This document shows positions 35,569 to 43,556 of a DNA stretch of 64,000 nucleotides, in pieces; position 1 is the stretch's first letter; each line of letters starts with the position of its first letter. Origin of the DNA: SpSt-398 sp033762195 (GTDB taxonomy: Bacteria; Bacteroidota; Bacteroidia; Chitinophagales; Chitinophagaceae); assembly GCA_033762195.1 (NCBI GenBank), contig JANRLV010000009.1, positions 58,507 through 122,506 on the forward strand, in the 5' to 3' direction. Below the pieces are notes generated by a model, which ran no database searches, was not told the origin of the DNA, and saw only the letters and a program-made list of their open reading frames with translations. The translations under genes and the position numbers were made by a program.

Positions 35569-35633
35569 TTGTATTGTAATACAATATTTTAGTCCCGCTG
35601 GCCGTTAAATCTGTTCCAAAACCTGGGTTTTGG
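35569..35633. promoter_or_regulatory. Two palindromes in the porU-gldJ divergent region
   Basis: TTGTATT-GT-AATACAA (35569-35584) is a perfect 7-bp dyad, about 75 bp from either start codon. CCAAAACC-TG-GGTTTTGG (35616-35633) is a perfect 8-bp dyad 21 bp before the gldJ ATG. The first could be an operator for both genes; the second would form a hairpin in gldJ mRNA. No clear -7 box was found for gldJ (best TAAATCTG at 35606). Confidence 0.4.
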
Positions 35634-35654
35634 TGAAAAACAAATATTGATCAC

Positions 35655-37220
35655 ATGAAAGTGAAAAGCTTATTAATCCTATTATCCTCAGCCGTTTTGC
35701 TGGTTTCCTGTAAGGGAAAGGGACTTTTTGGAAAAAAGAAGTACGAAAAGTCGGAAGTAACAGGCTGGAACTACAATGACAAGAAAATGGGTGGTTACCA
35801 GGTCGCAAAATCCCGCGAACAGGGATTAGGGCCCGGCCTCGTATTCGTGCCTGGTGGAACCTTCACCATGGGACAGACCGAGGAAGATGTGATGTCCGAT
35901 TACAACAACGTACCCCGTCGTGTAACCGTGACTTCCTTCTACATTGACCGCACCGAAGTAGCCAACGTACACTACCGCGAGTACATCCATTGGTTGAACC
36001 GCGTGTTCGACCCCCAGGCAGATCCTGCTTACCAGCAGATCGTGGAAGCTGCCCTGCCAGATACCCTGGTATGGCGCTCGGAGTTGAGCTACAACGAACC
36101 CCTGGTGGAATATTATTTCCGTCACCCCTCCTTCAATGAATACCCTGTAGTAGGTGTAACCTGGAGACAAGCCTATGACTTCTGTCTCTGGCGTAGTGAC
36201 CGGGTGAATGAAGGTGTCCTGATGAACAAGGGCTACCTCAACAGCCAGACCATCCAGGCGCAACAAGGCCAGGATAACTTTACGACCAAATCCTACCTGC
36301 TTGGTTTGTACACTAACGTACAGCCTGGTAAGGTGGCTAAAAAAGATAAACTTCAATCTCCCATGGGTACCCCCCGTACCAATGTGAATTTTGAAGATGG
36401 TATCCTTCTCCCCGATTACCGCCTGCCCTTCGAAGCGGAGTGGGAATATGCAGCCTACGGATATGTTGGCCAAAACCCCCGCCCCAGCCCGAAAGAAGGA
36501 AAGCGTGGTGAGGAGTTGATCATGAACAAACAAATTTATCCCTGGAGCCAAAATGTAAATGGTTTGCGTGATACACGCCGTGGTTCCTGGCAAGGTTCTT
36601 TCCTCGCTAACTTCAAAAGAGGAAATGGTGACTACGCTGGTGTAGCCGGTGGTCTGAACGATGACGCCATCTATACCGCCCCGGTCAAAGCTTTCTTCCC
36701 GAATAATTTCGGTCTGTATAACATGGCCGGTAATGTAAGCGAGTGGGTAATGGACGTTTATCGTCCTGTAACCTGGGATTATGATGATGTAGCTTCTTTC
36801 CGTGGTAACAAATTTGATAAACTTTATATCGCCGATTCAACTTCTTCTGATCCTACTACCCGGTATGAACTGGATAGCCTGGGTCGTGTGAAGAAATCAT
36901 TTGTAACCGATGCCGAGAGCCGTAGCCGCCGCAACTACCAGCGTGGTAATGTGATCAACTTCCTGGATGGTGACTCCCTTTCTCAAGCATCTTATGGTTA
37001 TGGCCAAACAACCCTGATCAGCGATAAGTCAAGAGTATTCAAAGGTGGTAGCTGGAATGACATGGCCTACTGGCTGAGCCCCGGCGCCCGTCGCTTCATG
37101 GAAGAAGATCAGGCTAGTTCTACTGTAGGCTTCCGTTGTGCTATGGACCGCATGGGTAGCACCGAAGGTAATGGTCGTAAGACCGGACAGTGGTGGAAAA
37201 GCCGCAAACAAAAACGCTAA
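35655..37220 (+). CDS. gldJ: Gliding/T9SS lipoprotein GldJ
   Basis: 521 residues. Lipoprotein signal MKVKSLLILLSSAVLLVSC (Cys19). A formylglycine-generating-enzyme/sulfatase-modifying fold follows: FVPGGTFTMGQTEED, SFYIDRTEVANVHYREY, VVGVTWRQAYDFCLWRS, LPFEAEWEYAAYG, NNFGLYNMAGNVSEWVMDVY and FKGGSWNDMAYWLSPGARRF. These are as in GldJ/GldK of the T9SS periplasmic ring. Position beside porU and before murF supports GldJ rather than GldK. Acts in the periplasm, attached to the outer membrane. Codon choice is very even and GGT/CGT-rich, suggesting high expression. Confidence 0.92.
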   Translation: MKVKSLLILLSSAVLLVSCKGKGLFGKKKYEKSEVTGWNYNDKKMGGYQVAKSREQGLGPGLVFVPGGTFTMGQTEEDVMSDYNNVPRRVTVTSFYIDRTEVANVHYREYIHWLNRVFDPQADPAYQQIVEAALPDTLVWRSELSYNEPLVEYYFRHPSFNEYPVVGVTWRQAYDFCLWRSDRVNEGVLMNKGYLNSQTIQAQQGQDNFTTKSYLLGLYTNVQPGKVAKKDKLQSPMGTPRTNVNFEDGILLPDYRLPFEAEWEYAAYGYVGQNPRPSPKEGKRGEELIMNKQIYPWSQNVNGLRDTRRGSWQGSFLANFKRGNGDYAGVAGGLNDDAIYTAPVKAFFPNNFGLYNMAGNVSEWVMDVYRPVTWDYDDVASFRGNKFDKLYIADSTSSDPTTRYELDSLGRVKKSFVTDAESRSRRNYQRGNVINFLDGDSLSQASYGYGQTTLISDKSRVFKGGSWNDMAYWLSPGARRFMEEDQASSTVGFRCAMDRMGSTEGNGRKTGQWWKSRKQKR

Positions 37221-37245
37221 TAAGCATTCACGTCAATGATAAACG

Positions 37246-37274
37246 AAGCCCCGGATTTTTCCGGGGCTTTTTTT
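37246..37274 (+). terminator. Terminator after gldJ
   Basis: AAGCCCCGGA (37246-37255), TTTT loop, TCCGGGGCTT (37260-37269), then T5 continuing the run. A strong intrinsic terminator 26 bp after the gldJ stop and 18 bp before murF, so murF should have its own promoter or depend on read-through. Confidence 0.92.
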
Positions 37275-37291
37275 ATACTTTACTTTGTATC

Positions 37292-38569
37292 ATGACCATT
37301 CCTGAATTGTATCAGCTGTTTCTCGCACACCCTTCCGTGCAAACCGACACCCGCAAGCTTAAATCGGGTGATATCTTTTTCGCGTTAAAAGGACCCAGTT
37401 TTAATGGGAACGCATTTGCAAAACAAGCCATTGACAGCGGCGCCGCATTTGCCGTCATCGATGAAATAGAATTTGAGATCCCGGGGAAGACGATCCTTGT
37501 AAAGGATGTATTGACTTCGTTACAGGATCTGGCCAGGCATCACCGCCTTCAATTCCCATCCATTCCCTTTTTGGCCATTACTGGCAGCAACGGAAAAACA
37601 ACGACCAAGGAATTGATCCATGCCGTTTTATCCACCACTTTCACGACCTATACGACCGAAGGCAATCTGAATAATCATATTGGTGTACCACTCACCCTGC
37701 TAAAGGTTCGTGCAGATGCAGAAATGGTAATCATTGAAATGGGGGCCAATCACCAAAAGGAAATTGCCGGTTATTGCACCTATGCTTTGCCCACCCATGG
37801 ATTGATCACAAATTGTGGGAAGGCCCACCTTGAAGGTTTTGGGGGCGTGGAAGGTGTGCGAAAAGGTAAAGGCGAACTCTTTGACCATTTGCGCTCCCAT
37901 GATGGTACAGCCTTTATCATGGAAGATTATGATTACCTGCACACGATGAGCCAGGGGATAAAAGAAGTGTTTCACTATGGCACCCAACATGGTGACCTGA
38001 CCGGTGAGATTGTTAAGAGTGAGCCTTTTGCCGAGGTGATGATCACGAAAGGAGCAGGCACCGGGCTGATACAAACACAATTAGTAGGTGATTATAACCT
38101 TCCAAATATCCTGGCCGCGGTAGCGGTGGGAAAATACTTTCAGATTGCTGATGAAAATATAAAACAGGCCATTGAAAATTATACCCCATCCAATAGCCGG
38201 TCGCAATTGGTAAAAAAAGGTTCTAACTCGATCATCCTGGATGCCTACAATGCAAACCCCAGCAGTATGAAACTGGCCATAGAGAATTTTGCCCGTTCCT
38301 ACACCGGGAAAAAAATACTCCTCCTGGGTGCCATGGCAGAATTAGGCGATGAAAGCCTGCAGGAACACCAGGCCATACTTGACCTGATAAGCAAGTATAC
38401 CTGGGAGAAAGTGGTATTAGTAGGTGGTGATTTTGCCAAACTGCCTCACCCCTATCTCCAATTTGCAAGCGCTAAAGAAGTCGGGGAATGGTTAAAGGAA
38501 AATCCGGTGGAAGATGCTCATTTATTGGTGAAGGGTAGCCGGTCCATGCGGATGGAAGAGGCGATATAA
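37292..38569 (+). CDS. murF: UDP-N-acetylmuramoyl-tripeptide--D-Ala-D-Ala ligase
   Basis: 425 residues from ATG 37292 (MTIPELYQLFLAHPSVQTDTR); the frame opens inside gldJ but homology starts here. The Mur ligase ATP loop ITGSNGKTTTKELI, NLNNHIGVPLTLL and LDAYNANPSSMKLAIENF are MurF hallmarks. It adds D-Ala-D-Ala to UDP-MurNAc-tripeptide in the cytosol. Placement after gldJ is conserved in many Bacteroidota. Slightly shorter than the 450-residue family average, at the C-terminal end, but GSRSMRMEE completes the last motif. Confidence 0.93.
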   Translation: MTIPELYQLFLAHPSVQTDTRKLKSGDIFFALKGPSFNGNAFAKQAIDSGAAFAVIDEIEFEIPGKTILVKDVLTSLQDLARHHRLQFPSIPFLAITGSNGKTTTKELIHAVLSTTFTTYTTEGNLNNHIGVPLTLLKVRADAEMVIIEMGANHQKEIAGYCTYALPTHGLITNCGKAHLEGFGGVEGVRKGKGELFDHLRSHDGTAFIMEDYDYLHTMSQGIKEVFHYGTQHGDLTGEIVKSEPFAEVMITKGAGTGLIQTQLVGDYNLPNILAAVAVGKYFQIADENIKQAIENYTPSNSRSQLVKKGSNSIILDAYNANPSSMKLAIENFARSYTGKKILLLGAMAELGDESLQEHQAILDLISKYTWEKVVLVGGDFAKLPHPYLQFASAKEVGEWLKENPVEDAHLLVKGSRSMRMEEAI

Positions 38570-38597
38570 AGATGATTTAAATAATGCTGTAATTTTT

Positions 38598-38858
38598 CTA
38601 TTTCGCGTAGTGAAACCTGCATTGGAGTATATGAAGTCTTTTTTCCCTGACCGCATATACCAAACGATGTTCCTCTGTGATACGTCGGCTCCAGCAGCCT
38701 GCGTAGTTACCTTTTAGGCCCTCAGGTTTTCCAAGACCTTTGTAAGGGTCCCGAATAGCATCCTTTATAAGCAAGTTGATTCGATGTAATATTTTCTTAT
38801 CCTTTTCCTGCCAATAGAGATAATCTTCCCAGGCATGGGTTTGAAAAACTAATTCCAT
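38598..38858 (-). CDS. yoeB: Txe/YoeB-family mRNA interferase toxin
   Basis: 86 residues. RRITEEHRLVYAV and the C-terminal CRFHYAK carry the Glu, Arg and His-Tyr residues of YoeB ribonucleases, and WEDYLYWQEKDKKILHRINLLI is the family N-terminus. YoeB cuts mRNA at the ribosome when free of antitoxin. The start codon is one base after the antitoxin stop, on the same strand, as in a typical toxin-antitoxin operon. Converges with murF. Confidence 0.93.
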   Translation of the reverse strand: MELVFQTHAWEDYLYWQEKDKKILHRINLLIKDAIRDPYKGLGKPEGLKGNYAGCWSRRITEEHRLVYAVREKRLHILQCRFHYAK

Positions 38859-38859
38859 T

Positions 38860-39111
38860 TCAATCCATTAATTTTTTCTTCACATACTTTCCTTTATTCA
38901 TTTCTTCAATAGCCTCATCCAAACGCTTACGGTTGGCCTTGGTGCTACCCAGGTGCAATGTCTCCATTATGCTATTATATTCATCCAGACTAATTACGAC
39001 CACATTCTTTCCTTTACTCCTCGATACAACTACAATGTCCCCATCATCATTCACCATATTCAGGTTCTCTGCGAGGTTGTTCCGAAATTCAGAATAATTG
39101 ACCACTTTCAT
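38860..39111 (-). CDS. yefM: YefM/Phd-family antitoxin
   Basis: 83 residues. MKVVNYSEFRNNLAENLNMVNDDGDIVVVSRSKGKNVVVISLDEYNSI is the Phd/YefM DNA-binding fold, and the acidic C-terminal half would wrap the YoeB toxin. It neutralises the toxin and represses its own operon. A perfect palindrome lies immediately before the start codon (39114-39129). Confidence 0.93.
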   Translation of the reverse strand: MKVVNYSEFRNNLAENLNMVNDDGDIVVVSRSKGKNVVVISLDEYNSIMETLHLGSTKANRKRLDEAIEEMNKGKYVKKKLMD

Positions 39112-39113
39112 AC

Positions 39114-39129
39114 GTACTTATTTAAGTAC
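39114..39129. promoter_or_regulatory. Operator of the yefM-yoeB operon
   Basis: GTACTTA-TT-TAAGTAC is a perfect 7-bp dyad three bases from the yefM ATG. GTAC cores spaced like this resemble the TGTACA cores bound by enterobacterial YefM, and position fits autorepression. Confidence 0.65.
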
Positions 39130-39239
39130 AAAAATAAGTCAATTTTACTTCTTTGCAAAATCCATTTTCTCCCCATATTTCAGATAACTTAACCCTCAAA
39201 AAGCTCTACCTTTATTTAACCAAAAACGAAAAACACCTT

Positions 39240-42200
39240 TTGACTGCCCGTCTCCTTAAAACGCTCCTGTTTTTTGCCCTGGGATTATGTTTATTTCAAC
39301 CCCTGGCGGCGCAGCTAACCGTAAACCCCAATACAGACCCCATTTCACTGGCCCGCATCATGACCGGATATGGCGTACAGGTATTTAATGCACAATTCAC
39401 CGGAGGTAAATTCTCTGCAGGTAGTTTTCAAAACAGCAATAATAACCTGGCGCTGGATAGTGGTATCATTCTCACCAATGGCGTAGCCCGATCGCAAGGT
39501 TTACAGACAGGCGCTGATGGTTTTTCCAACCAGATTGCTTCGAATGGATTAGGATTAGCCGGCGATGCGCTGCTCGAAGACCTGATCAACAATGTGGCTG
39601 AGACCAATGATGCCTGTGTGCTGGAGTTTGATTTTATTCCTGCAGGTGATTCGGTCAGTTTCAAATTCGTTTTTGCTTCTGAAGAATACCCGGATTATAA
39701 CTGCACGCCTTTTAGTGATCTTTTTGCGTTTGTGATCACAGGTCCGGGTTTCCCCCGTGGACAAAACCTGGCCCTCGTCCCCGGCACCCAGGTTCCGGTA
39801 GCAATCAATAGTATCAATAATGGAACACCAGGCCCCGGTGGACAATTAAGTTTCTGTCAAATGCTTGGACCGGGGTCGCCATTCCGTAACCTATACGTAG
39901 ACAATAGTAATGCAAACATTACCTACAACGGCATGACCGTCACCTTGAATGCCGGTATAAAGGTTACGCCTTGCGTCACGTATCACCTCAAACTCGCTAT
40001 TGCCGATCTTTCTGACGATATCATGGATTCGGGCGTATTTATTCAAGCCAATAGTTTTAACTCCACCTTTGCCCGATTTGAGTACAATGGGAACCGCGAC
40101 GCCAACAATAAACCCTATCTCGTGGAAGGTTGTGATAATGGTTCTCTTCTTAAGATTCTCTATTCCTCCAAAGTTCCTGTCCCAACAGCGGTACGCCTGA
40201 GTTTCTTTGGAAGTACTGCCGATCCGGAGGTGGATGTGAACCCGCCACTATGGGAATTTCAAACCTTTGCGGCCAACGATTCGATCATCAGCCTTCCTTT
40301 ATCCGCCATTCAGGACAACCTCCCGGAAGGAGTAGAGAAACTTGTGATCAAAGTAGCCCCGATGATCTGTGGCAATGGCTTTGATACCGACAGTATCGAG
40401 ATCGATATCCGGGAATTTCTGGAACTGACCATCAACCCACCCAACCCGGTGGTTTGTGAAGGCAATTCCATTCAATTAACGGCCAATCAACCCGGGCTAT
40501 CCAATTTTAATTGGTCACCGCGTGATTATCTCAGCGGGTTCACCATTTCAAACCCCCTTTGTACACCACTGGATACCATCACCTATACCGTTACCGGAGA
40601 ATTCTCACCCGGTTGTCGCGCACAAGGTTTTGTTTTTGTGGATATAAAAAGCGCTGCTTCCCTCACCCTTGCCAAAACAGATATAGGTTGTATCCCTAAC
40701 AGTGGAACAATCACGGTACAAGTAAGCAATGCCTGGGTCAATCCGGAATTCTCCATAAACGGATCGCCCTTTTCACCAGGTAATCAATTTACGGGACTTG
40801 CTCCCGGGCATTATATCATTGATGTACGTGATGCCACCGGGTGTACGGCACAGAAAGACATTACGCTTGTTCAATTACCCGCATTGCTAATCACCGCCGA
40901 AATTAACCGATCTGCCTCCTGCCTTGGAGAGGATGGGGAGATCAAGATCAGCGGAAGTGGTGGCCAGGCCCCTTATCTATTTTCGATCGATGGAGTAAAC
41001 TATATGGCCAGTTCTATTTTTACCATTACTGGTGGCGCGCAAACTGTCTATGTACGTGATGCCTTGAATTGCGTATCCAGTTTGGCAGTCACCATTCCAA
41101 CAGACCCACCGCTGGTCGTCAATGTGGAAATAACTCCTGATTCCTGTCGTGGACAGGCTGATGGTACGATCCAACTCAGGGTCACCGGTGGAACCGGACA
41201 ATTCAGTTATGCTATCGATGGTGGCACTCCCCAAAGTTCTTCCCTGTTTCCCGCTGTGGCTGGACAACATAATGTAACGGTGGAGGATAACCGGGGTTGT
41301 AGAAATGCGTTGAATGTAACTGTCCCCCTGATCAATAATTTATTTCTTGACCCGGGTGCTGACACATTGGTTTGTGAAGGCACGTCCGTTCGCATGCGCG
41401 CGGTCACTAATGCCACCAGTTTTCGCTGGGATCCGCCAACAGGATTAGACAATCCAAATGCCTTAAATCCATCCGCCTCGCCGTTGAGTACCACCACCTA
41501 TACCCTCACGGCAGAAAGCGGACTTTGCCAGATACAGGATGCCCTGACGATCACCTTCATACGCGCGCCGGTGACACAAGCCGGCCCCGACCAGGTGATC
41601 TGTAACGAAGGAGAAACAACAATCAGTGGCACAGGCAATGGCTTATTAACCTGGCAACCTGAGTATCTCTTTGCAAACCCTGCCCAACCAATCCAACGGA
41701 TAAAACCAGCCCAAACCACGACCTATTGGTTGCAGGCAGTTAATGAAATCGGGTGCCGTGCTGTTCGTCCAGACTCTGTAACGATCACCGTTCTCCCTCC
41801 GCTTACTGTCAGTGCCGGACCGGATACTATTGCGGCCATTGGCCAGACCATCCAATTAAGAGGACGAGGTAGCGATCCGGGTGATCAATTTCTATGGACA
41901 CCTGCCACGGGCCTTTCTGATCCTACCCTCGCAGAGCCCTTGGCAACGATCACCCAGGATATCATTTATTCGCTGCGGGTTACCAATGCTGCAGGCTGCA
42001 CAGATACGGATACCGTCAAAATAAGGGCATTCAAAGGGCCTGAGATCTATGTCCCGAGTGCCTTCACCCCCAATGGTGATGGCAAAAATGATATCCTGCG
42101 TGCACTCCCGGCAGGCGTTCAGCAATTCCTCTATTTCAGGGTTTATAACCGATGGGGGCAACTGGTGTTTCAAACTCAGGATCACCGGATCGGATGGGAT

Positions 42201-42314
42201 GGAAGGATCAATGGACAGATACCGCCTACCGGTACCTTTGTTTGGGTAGCAGAAGGTATCGATTACCTGGGACAGCGAATGCTGCGCAAAGGGACGGTTG
42301 TACTTATTCGCTAA
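39240..42314 (+). CDS. Secreted choice-of-anchor L / CHU_C T9SS cargo protein
   Basis: 1024 residues if started at TTG 39240 (LTARLLKTLLFFALGLCLFQPLAAQ, signal peptide). There is no ATG; a TTG at 39153 is the other option, giving 1053. Residues 30-270 are a choice-of-anchor L domain (SGIILTNG, FVFASEEYPDYNC, FAFVITGPG). Then come SprB-like repeats and Ig-like modules (GHYIIDVRDATGCTA, TYTLTAESGLCQ). The C-terminus VPSAFTPNGDGKNDILR ... YNRWGQLVFQTQD ... PTGTFVWV is a CHU_C (type B) sorting domain, so it leaves the cell by T9SS and likely works as an adhesin. Its substrate is unknown. Confidence 0.9.
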   Translation: MTARLLKTLLFFALGLCLFQPLAAQLTVNPNTDPISLARIMTGYGVQVFNAQFTGGKFSAGSFQNSNNNLALDSGIILTNGVARSQGLQTGADGFSNQIASNGLGLAGDALLEDLINNVAETNDACVLEFDFIPAGDSVSFKFVFASEEYPDYNCTPFSDLFAFVITGPGFPRGQNLALVPGTQVPVAINSINNGTPGPGGQLSFCQMLGPGSPFRNLYVDNSNANITYNGMTVTLNAGIKVTPCVTYHLKLAIADLSDDIMDSGVFIQANSFNSTFARFEYNGNRDANNKPYLVEGCDNGSLLKILYSSKVPVPTAVRLSFFGSTADPEVDVNPPLWEFQTFAANDSIISLPLSAIQDNLPEGVEKLVIKVAPMICGNGFDTDSIEIDIREFLELTINPPNPVVCEGNSIQLTANQPGLSNFNWSPRDYLSGFTISNPLCTPLDTITYTVTGEFSPGCRAQGFVFVDIKSAASLTLAKTDIGCIPNSGTITVQVSNAWVNPEFSINGSPFSPGNQFTGLAPGHYIIDVRDATGCTAQKDITLVQLPALLITAEINRSASCLGEDGEIKISGSGGQAPYLFSIDGVNYMASSIFTITGGAQTVYVRDALNCVSSLAVTIPTDPPLVVNVEITPDSCRGQADGTIQLRVTGGTGQFSYAIDGGTPQSSSLFPAVAGQHNVTVEDNRGCRNALNVTVPLINNLFLDPGADTLVCEGTSVRMRAVTNATSFRWDPPTGLDNPNALNPSASPLSTTTYTLTAESGLCQIQDALTITFIRAPVTQAGPDQVICNEGETTISGTGNGLLTWQPEYLFANPAQPIQRIKPAQTTTYWLQAVNEIGCRAVRPDSVTITVLPPLTVSAGPDTIAAIGQTIQLRGRGSDPGDQFLWTPATGLSDPTLAEPLATITQDIIYSLRVTNAAGCTDTDTVKIRAFKGPEIYVPSAFTPNGDGKNDILRALPAGVQQFLYFRVYNRWGQLVFQTQDHRIGWDGRINGQIPPTGTFVWVAEGIDYLGQRMLRKGTVVLIR

Positions 42315-42326
42315 ACGAATATTCGT
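42315..42326. promoter_or_regulatory. Palindrome ACGAATATTCGT upstream of the Crp-like gene
   Basis: A perfect 12-bp dyad immediately after the cargo-gene stop and centred 29.5 bp upstream of the crp-like -7 box, the same distance as the GTGA dyads at the target promoters. Its sequence differs, so a different factor may bind. Confidence 0.35.
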
Positions 42327-42349
42327 ATCAAAGTCCGTCTGACCTTTCT

Positions 42350-42369
42350 TAATTTTGTGATTCATCACT
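42350..42369 (+). promoter_or_regulatory. crp-like promoter with overlapping GTGA/TCAC dyad
   Basis: TAATTTTG (42350-42357) is an exact TAnnTTTG box 21 bp before the start codon. TGTGA (42356-42360) and TCACT (42365-42369) form a half-site pair with a 4-bp instead of 6-bp spacer over the expected transcription start, a position suited to autorepression. Confidence 0.45.
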
Positions 42370-42377
42370 ACCTTATT

Positions 42378-42998
42378 ATGGACCTCAAGAAATACTTCCC
42401 CCAATTTGAACCTGAACTACTCGATATCATCGACAAGCAGGCTGTTGATAAGACATTTGCAGCGGGTGAAACCATCATGCGTACAGGTCAATATATAAAA
42501 TCAACCATCCTGGTGATCACCGGGAGAATCAAGGTGTACCGGGAGAATGAAGACGGCGGCGAATTTTTAATGTATTACCTCGGACCTGGTGAGGCCTGCG
42601 CTGTTTCCATGACCTGTGCCATCCAATCACGTACCAGCGAGGTAACGGCCCGTACCGAGGAAGAAACGGAAGTGATGATGATCCCCATCCAACTGATGGA
42701 TGATCTGATGAATAAGTACAAAAGCTGGTATCAGTTCGTTGTCCAAACCTACCGCTCACGGTTTGATGAACTACTGACCGTGATTGACAATATCGCCTTT
42801 CGGAATATGGATGAACGCCTGGAGTTCTATATCAAACGCCATGTTAATGAAACCGGAAAGAAAATTGTCGAACTTTCCCACCAACAGATAGCAGATGACC
42901 TGCATACATCCAGAGAGGTTATTTCCCGGTTACTGAAGAAGATGGAACAACGAAATTTAGTTAAGCTCCATCGGAATATGGTGGAATACCTTAGCTAA
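42378..42998 (+). CDS. Crp/Fnr-family regulator of the sulfide module
   Basis: 206 residues from ATG 42378 (MDLKKYFPQFEPELL). N-terminal cyclic-nucleotide-binding-like beta roll (to about 115), dimer helix, then a winged helix with LSHQQIADDLHTSREVISRLLKKME. Recognition residues Arg179, Glu180 and Arg184 match the R-E-R set by which E. coli CRP reads GTGA. The only cysteines are Cys74 and Cys80, in GEACAVSMTCAIQ. The roll lacks the cAMP-binding Arg-Ser signature, so it probably senses something else; a thiol switch is possible. Neighbouring promoters hold GTGA-N6-TCAC sites, making it their likely activator. Confidence 0.88.
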   Translation: MDLKKYFPQFEPELLDIIDKQAVDKTFAAGETIMRTGQYIKSTILVITGRIKVYRENEDGGEFLMYYLGPGEACAVSMTCAIQSRTSEVTARTEEETEVMMIPIQLMDDLMNKYKSWYQFVVQTYRSRFDELLTVIDNIAFRNMDERLEFYIKRHVNETGKKIVELSHQQIADDLHTSREVISRLLKKMEQRNLVKLHRNMVEYLS

Positions 42999-43063
42999 AG
43001 CCTCGCAGGGTAAAGGAGAAACCAGAGTGGATGCATTCAGCGTATTTAAATAATGAATATTAC

Positions 43064-43450
43064 CTACTCCTTGGTTGAAGGTTCCTTTTCTTCCTTATTG
43101 ATCAATCGCTCATCAATAACCTGTTTAAATACTTTTTTGGGGAAAGCACCAGGCTGCATCATGGGCTGTCCATTTACAGGAATAAAAAGAAAAGTGGGAA
43201 TGCTCTGAATACCGAAAACCGCAGAGAGTTCCATCTCCGCTTCCGTATCTACTTTATATATCACGAGATCACCTTCATATTCGTCGCTCAATTCCTCCAA
43301 TACCGGAGCTACCATTTTACAGGGACCGCACCAGTCGGCATAGAAGTCAATGATCGCGGGTTTATCCCCTTTGTATTTCCATTCCTGTTCCGTTGTATAA
43401 TCAAATACTTTGTCCTTAAAATCCTGGGTTGTGAGCCTAACAGTAGCCAT
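43064..43450 (-). CDS. Thioredoxin
   Basis: 128 residues with the redox site DFYADWCGPCKM (Cys41, Cys44), cis-Pro in SIPTFLFIP and a charged C-terminal tail (KEEKEPSTKE). No signal peptide, so cytosolic. Next to a persulfide dioxygenase-rhodanese and behind a predicted GTGA-dyad promoter, it may reduce persulfides formed during sulfide oxidation. General thioredoxin duty is the alternative. Confidence 0.9.
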   Translation of the reverse strand: MATVRLTTQDFKDKVFDYTTEQEWKYKGDKPAIIDFYADWCGPCKMVAPVLEELSDEYEGDLVIYKVDTEAEMELSAVFGIQSIPTFLFIPVNGQPMMQPGAFPKKVFKQVIDERLINKEEKEPSTKE

Positions 43451-43467
43451 ATTGAATGTTTGAACAA

Positions 43468-43475
43468 CAAATTTA
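43468..43475 (-). promoter_or_regulatory. -7 box TAAATTTG for the thioredoxin gene
   Basis: Exact TAnnTTTG on the minus strand, 18 bp before the start at 43450. The -33 position reads CGAC, so there is no normal -33 element, consistent with activator dependence. Confidence 0.6.
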
Positions 43476-43497
43476 CGAAAACCCGGACACCCGTGTC

Positions 43498-43513
43498 GGT
43501 GATATAGGTCACC
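43498..43513. promoter_or_regulatory. Crp-type site GGTGA-N6-TCACC before thioredoxin
   Basis: GGTGA-TATAGG-TCACC, a perfect 5-bp dyad whose centre is 30.5 bp upstream of the -7 box, placing it near -44. Confidence 0.6.
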
Positions 43514-43519
43514 TGAGAG

Positions 43520-43550
43520 ATTTACCGCAGAGAACAGGAGAACACAGTAA
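43520..43550. repeat. Single arm of the CGCAGAG repeat family
   Basis: TTTACCGCAGAGAACAGGAG followed by AACACAG resembles the left arm at 27133-27167 but has no opposite arm. Lies just after the dioxygenase gene. Confidence 0.6.
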
Positions 43551-43556
43551 AAAAAT

